Assembly: GCA_011800805.1 (NCBI GenBank)
Contig: MPNW01001248.1
Coordinates: forward strand, 14,160 to 24,549
Source: Hirudo medicinalis
Taxonomy: Eukaryota; Annelida; Clitellata; Hirudinida; Hirudinidae
Direction of reading: 5' to 3'
DNA length: 10,390 nucleotides
Position 1 is the stretch's first letter. Every line of letters starts with the position of its first letter. Made by a program: the position numbers and the translations under genes. The notes below the pieces were generated by a model that saw only the letters and a list, made by a program, of their open reading frames with translations, ran no database searches and was not told the DNA's origin. Positions 7,162 to 10,390 of the stretch are shown one piece after another.

Positions 7162-7260
7162 GACAACGATGACGATGACGACGACGATAATGATGATGAT
7201 GATGATGACGACGATGATGATGATGATGATGATGACGACGATGATGATGATGATGATGAT
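7162..7260. repeat. GAT/GAC array with a 27-bp higher-order unit
   Basis: After irregular GAT/GAC triplets, the unit GAC-GAC followed by seven GAT triplets occurs three times at 7180-7206, 7207-7233 and 7234-7260 (an AAT replaces one GAT in the first). This is second-level duplication inside a trinucleotide tract. Confidence 0.88.
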
Positions 7261-7627
7261 TGTCTCGCAGTAACCGTCAAGAGGCACTTGTGATAAGTTG
7301 GCCAATCAGTCCTTAAACAATCGACCCGTCTTTATCAGCTAACCATCCACTATAACTTATGTCGCCAGGATAGACAGATCGACGCAAGTGAATGAATGAA
7401 AATGCCTTCTTGATTTATGAACATCGGTCGTAAACACAAAGGACTCTTGACGCCGTCGATGTCCAGAGCCGGTTTTGAACTCTCGACCTAAGAGACGCAC
7501 CTGCGAAGTTAAATTGAAATCAGAAATAGAGATAGAAACAAAAGCTTTGTCTCCAAAGAGACAGAGGATTTGCCAAAGATAGACTCGAATGTTATTTCAA
7601 GAATCGCTTTAGTTCTTTTTGTTTTTT
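7261..7627. other. Unique intronic spacer with B-box-like remnant and hairpin
   Basis: No exon is seen. On the minus strand 7488-7469 reads GGTCGAGAGTTCAAAACCGG, which resembles a tRNA T-arm region with a degraded B-box. A stem-loop lies at 7545-7566: CTTTGTCTC and GAGACAGAG form nine pairs (one G-T) around a CAAA loop. CCAATCAG occurs near 7301. Confidence 0.4.
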
Positions 7628-8130
7628 ATCCATCCATCCATCCATCCTTCTCGCTACGATTTGGTACTCCTTACAAGCCATCAACTTTCTGTGAGATCTC
7701 ATTTCTGGAAAAATCAGGAGAGCTGTTGCCTGGAACAATGTGAAGTGTTTAAACATGCACATTAAATACGCATGCTGACAAGTTACAGAGATTTACACAG
7801 ACATCCACAGATACAAGTACGCAGATATTCGAAGATACGAGCAAGTAATTCTTAGAGGCTTAAGTATCGGTTATACTTGGCCTTTACAGAAAGACCTCCA
7901 AATAAGCTTATTTAGACAAACATCCAAGCATAGGCAGAGATACTCAGAGGGACAAAGAAAGAGTCGTAGAAAGAAGCACAAGTGAGAGTTGACTGTACAA
8001 ACAGCAACATCCTGAGTCCAAACACGTGATCAGTGGAGGTCTGTTGAATCTCTCAAGCCCACCACTCACACACTCCATCCATCCTCGGACGGTCGAAGAC
8101 AAACATAGCAGAATGTCAAGGTCGTTTCGA
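7628..8130. other. Mostly unique intronic spacer
   Basis: It opens with about five CATC copies (7628-7648). The remainder, including a purine-rich stretch near 7900-7990 and a CACGTG E-box at 8023-8028, is unique with no recognisable gene or splice-bounded exon. Confidence 0.45.
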
Positions 8131-8175
8131 GATGGAATGGATGGATGGATGGATCTGTAGAGGAATGTGGATGGA
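8131..8175. repeat. GGAT tetranucleotide patches
   Basis: Two short runs of GGAT, at about 8137-8154 and 8168-8175, are separated by unique sequence. Confidence 0.75.
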
Positions 8176-8232
8176 TGAAATATGGATTGTCGGATGAAGA
8201 TGATGGACTGAAGAGAAAATGAAGGAATGAAT

Positions 8233-8287
8233 TAATGAGTGAATGAGTGAGTGAGTGAGTGAGTGAGTGAGTGAGTGAATGAATGAT
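8233..8287. repeat. (GAGT)n array with GAAT ends
   Basis: About eight uninterrupted GAGT copies (8245-8278) are flanked by GAAT copies. The minus strand reads the THSL motif also seen at 1648-1743, which explains the open frame there. Confidence 0.92.
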
Positions 8288-8489
8288 GATTAATAAATAA
8301 CGGACTGGCACTAACAGTTTAACGAATTTATATTGGCAAGCTATAAGTGTCAGATACGAGCATGAACATTTATGTTATTCCAGTTATCCGCGGATCACTA
8401 TCATCACCACCGGCAGCAAATTGATTTATAAGCTCCAATGTTTCTTGGGGTAGTGCACGTGTTTCTAAGGATGGGAATGACCTTTAGGG

Positions 8490-8529
8490 TGATGAAGACG
8501 AAGATGATGATGATGAAGATGATAAAGAT

Positions 8530-8561
<32 letters not shown>

Positions 8562-8645
8562 CGATGGTGATGATGATGATGATGATGATTGGTGGATTGC
8601 TGGGTGGATTGATGATGGAATGGAATGATTGATTGATTGATTGAA
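8490..8645. repeat. Compound GAT/GAC microsatellite with trailing GATT copies
   Basis: GAAGAT and GAT triplets surround GAC blocks (8529-8543 and 8553-8562). The tract ends in TGGATT and GATT tetranucleotides (8626-8643). Both-strand frames here are poly-Met/Thr or poly-Ile/Val artefacts. Confidence 0.88.
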
Positions 8646-8926
8646 AGCAGAACTTCAACAAGTCAGTAGTTTAAAAGCATTGACTGAAGGGGCTCTGAAA
8701 ATAATAACCAGATCACAGATTTGATTAAACAAGCCTGTAATTAAAAAATAAAAAAGTAATTATATTTTTAACAAATATTTAAATCAAATTATTACTTATT
8801 ATTGAATAACAAATGAATGAATAATAAGAAAGGACGCCATCTTGTCTTATTCATCTTGCTTTCATCCTCTTTCCATTCTTCCGTTCTTTTGAATGCGGGT
8901 TCGTCCGATGGCTTCATGAATATTGC
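8646..8926. other. Unique AT-rich intronic spacer
   Basis: No gene is seen. GCCATCTTG at 8836-8844 is the reverse complement of a YY1-type CAAGATGGC core. The rest is AT-rich with short GAAT and TTATT patches. Confidence 0.45.
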
Positions 8927-9060
8927 ATGCTAATTAATTATGACGTCAGGAATTGATTCATTATTAACATAATTTATGCAGAGGCTTAACGAAACTTTGT
9001 AGGGTTGATTCATTGATTGAGTTATTAACATAATTTATGCAAATTCTTAATGAAACTTGT
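8927..9060. promoter_or_regulatory. POU, homeodomain and CRE motif cluster with local duplication (candidate intronic enhancer)
   Basis: Over 22 bp this stretch packs ATGCTAAT (8927-8934, octamer-like), overlapping TAATTA homeodomain cores (8931-8940) and the CRE palindrome TGACGTCA (8941-8948). A segment at 8952-9000 is repeated imperfectly at 9005-9060; both share TATTAACATAATTTATGCA. The second copy carries a perfect POU octamer, ATGCAAAT (9037-9044), where the first has ATGCAGAG. Enhancer activity is inferred from motif density, not shown. Confidence 0.4.
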
Positions 9061-9432
9061 TGTTACCAATAAATCTTATTCATACAACATACCTGTATTT
9101 CGTATTTCTCTGCATACAGAAGCCCACCAGTGTTATGTTATTATTTTAAATATAATTTTATTTAAATAATTTTTATTGAAATTAAATTAATTTAAGGCTG
9201 AATGTTATTAAATCGACCAGCATTTGAGAAAGAAAAGTTGAAATGTTTTAAATTTGTTTGTAAATCAATCCGCACTCCAGACTCCGTGTCTTCGCTGGTC
9301 GTGGAACTGGCATGGTTCCGGTTGATCCTTTATTTTCAAATCTATGATCTTTTCACAAAATAATAAAATAAAAGAACAAATATGAAAGGGTTAATTTTTA
9401 TATTTTTCTCTGATGTTCCTGCTCACCTTTCG
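9061..9432. other. AT-rich intronic spacer
   Basis: Largely A/T homopolymer-like sequence (notably 9136-9195) followed by unique DNA near 9260-9340. No gene or clear motif is seen. Confidence 0.5.
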
Positions 9433-9450
9433 TATCCCCACCCATATGAC

Positions 9451-9612
9451 CCTAACCACTCATACTACCCTAACCACTCATACCACCCTAACCACTCATA
9501 CCACCCTAAGCACTCATACCACCCTAACCACTCATACCACCCTAACCATTCATACCACCGCAACCACTCAGACCACCCCAACTACTCATACCACCCTAAC
9601 TACTCATACCAC
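9451..9612. repeat. 18-bp minisatellite, 9 copies
   Basis: Nine consecutive 18-bp units read CCTAACCACTCATACCAC with few changes. A further diverged copy precedes it at 9433-9450. Because 18 is a multiple of three, all frames stay open; one reads as the hexapeptide YHPNHS repeated. The open frame 9382-9807 lacks a recognised domain and also runs through an ATC tract, so I do not call it a gene. Confidence 0.93.
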
Positions 9613-9679
9613 CAAACTCTTTCTACCCAACCCATCCAATTACCTGATCACTCAACTAACGAGCACATAAACATCACAT

Positions 9680-9733
9680 TCATCACTATCATCATCACCA
9701 CAGTCACGATTATCATCATCATCATCATCATCA
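9680..9733. repeat. ATC microsatellite
   Basis: Imperfect then pure ATC triplets (pure run at about 9711-9733). Confidence 0.85.
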
Positions 9734-9829
9734 CTGGCAACCAGGTGTTGCAGACGTGTGCGATCCTTTTATGCTTGGAAACGTCAAGTCGTATTCCAGG
9801 CAGGTGATAAAAGTCGTCACCATCATTAT

Positions 9830-9862
9830 AAGGCCCATATAAGGCCCACATAAGGCCCATAA
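9830..9862. repeat. 11-bp triple repeat holding a CArG box
   Basis: AAGGCCCA recurs at 9830, 9841 and 9852, giving an 11-bp unit. The junction of units 1 and 2 creates CCATATAAGG (9835-9844), an exact CC(A/T)6GG SRF site; the next junction gives CCACATAAGG, one base off. Regulatory function is inference. Confidence 0.8.
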
Positions 9863-9990
9863 CAATGCTATTATTCCAATGGAAGGGTGAAGCTTCTGTT
9901 TTATGTTCAATCAAGATCTATTGCTGCCAGCCTCAAGGTGTCATGTTTATAATAACGTCATAGGAGTGGACGAACAATTGATAGTTTAAT
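9863..9990. other. Unique intronic spacer
   Basis: No gene or repeat is recognised in this short stretch. Confidence 0.4.
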
Positions 9991-10087
9991 ATATTATTAA
10001 TTATTATTATTATTATTATTATTATTATTGTTATTATCATTATCATTATTAGTATTATTATTACTACTCCTACTACTATTATTAATA
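9991..10087. repeat. (ATT)n microsatellite with ATC and ACT variants
   Basis: ATT triplets with ATC and then ACT blocks (near 10062-10076). Minus-strand frames read it as poly-Ile or poly-Asn. Confidence 0.9.
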
Positions 10088-10353
10088 ACAGTGCACGACA
10101 TGCATATAGGCTTGTGATCACAGCGCCAAAAAGGGCAGAAGACTTGTTGGACCAATGTGAGGAGGCAGTAATTAATGTCATCAATCCGACACATATTTCA
10201 TTCTTGCCTTCTTCAAAACAATGACTTGAATGGTGTCAGGTTGTAAGCCTTTGTAGGTCAGGTCAAAAGCCAAACGTGACGTCACTGATAGCGTCCAAAC
10301 AGATGCCTCCAGTATGTAATGGAAGACCTGGATTTATCCAGTAGCTCAGTGAC
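10088..10353. other. Unique spacer with a CRE palindrome and nuclear-receptor half-sites
   Basis: GTGACGTCAC lies at 10276-10285 and contains the full CRE TGACGTCA. Two AGGTCA half-sites overlap by one base at 10255-10265. No exon is recognised. Confidence 0.4.
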
Positions 10354-10390
10354 ATGGAATAATTATGGAATAATTATGGAATAATTATGG
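10354..10390. repeat. 11-bp AT-rich tandem repeat cut by the right edge
   Basis: Three perfect 11-bp units AATAATTATGG (10358, 10369, 10380) follow an ATGG and end exactly at the window boundary, so the array probably continues. Confidence 0.88.

Larger units (their letters stand above)
5053..10390 (+). other. Meis: Start of a long downstream Meis intron (3' end outside window)
   Basis: The donor GTAATAATAAT lies directly after the conserved exon. I looked for a phase-0 acceptor followed by a peptide resembling the next family segment (I-R-x-E-K-P) and for the later MIQAIQVLRFHLL and homeodomain segments, and saw none. The intron is therefore at least 5.3 kb if no short exon was missed. Large introns rich in regulatory DNA are typical of MEIS genes; function inside this one is inference. 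Confidence 0.7.

Noticed and set aside
7360..7395. AG followed by ATCGACGCAAGTGAA as the next Meis exon
   Set aside because: It reads IDASE and then meets a stop at once, without the expected I-R-x-E-K-P pattern or a donor.
9451..9612. Interstitial telomeric repeat
   Set aside because: CCCTAA occurs only once per 18-bp unit and is not itself tandem.
9382..9807. 141-codon frame with YHPNHS repeats as a secreted protein gene
   Set aside because: It is explained by an 18-bp minisatellite plus an ATC tract; no credible signal peptide, promoter or splice evidence.
10341..10353. TAGCTCAGTG as a tRNA A-box
   Set aside because: No B-box or tRNA fold follows; the sequence passes directly into an AT-rich tandem repeat.
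1..10390. CRISPR array or bacterial defence system
   Set aside because: Repeats are head-to-tail without unique spacers, and the gene content and introns are animal.

Overview
The window looks like invertebrate animal nuclear DNA. It is AT-rich and largely intronic, and it is crowded with di-, tri- and tetranucleotide microsatellites and minisatellites. I found no bacterial operon, ribosome-binding-site context, CRISPR array, complete tRNA, rRNA or intact transposon. The one protein-coding gene I can support is a MEIS/homothorax-type TALE homeobox gene on the + strand. Two consecutive exons are visible: 4356-4669 (N-terminal low-complexity region ending KRDKDAVYG) and 4911-5052 ([14 protein letters not shown]... 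[11 protein letters not shown]), the latter being the start of the MEIS/PREP N-terminal PBX-binding domain. They join in phase across a 241-nt GT-AG intron. The species cannot be fixed from this sequence. The N-terminus differs from what I know of vertebrate MEIS and fly Hth, so I favour a non-model invertebrate.

Layout. 1-156: minisatellites. 157-680: mostly unique DNA with a short GAT tract, a CCAAT box and two palindromic CRE sites (581-603), which is promoter-like. 680-3058: a run of compound ATC/GAT/GAC, CTG, CACT, CT, CAA and CTC microsatellites separated by unique AT-rich spacers. 3059-3402: unique AT-rich DNA. 3403-3892: a 490-bp satellite made of exactly 35 14-mers, arranged first as trimers and then as dimers. 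4112-4314: an (ATT)n tract holding the only ambiguous base (4221). 4356-5052: the two Meis exons and the short intron between them. 5053-10390: the start of a long downstream intron. It contains an ATA/TAA tract, GC-richer unique islands with E-box/ETS, kappaB-like and CCAAT motifs, further GAT/GAGT/CATC tracts, two tRNA-like B-box remnants, a POU/homeodomain/CRE-like cluster with a local duplication (8927-9060), an 18-bp array, an 11-bp array with a CArG box, and an 11-bp array that runs off the right edge.

Function. MEIS proteins are nuclear cofactors of PBX and HOX proteins, and the two exons supply the N-terminus and the first part of the PBX-interaction module. The remaining exons, including the homeodomain, must lie beyond the right edge, and a short first coding exon probably lies upstream. 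Most long open frames in the window are microsatellites read as homopolymers (poly-Leu, poly-Asn, poly-Ile, poly-Asp, THSL repeats) and are not genes. I found no convincing new biological system. The points most worth checking are the higher-order satellite, microsatellites abutting the Meis splice sites, the cluster of perfect CRE palindromes, the candidate intronic enhancer at 8927-9060 and a probable assembly join at 4221.
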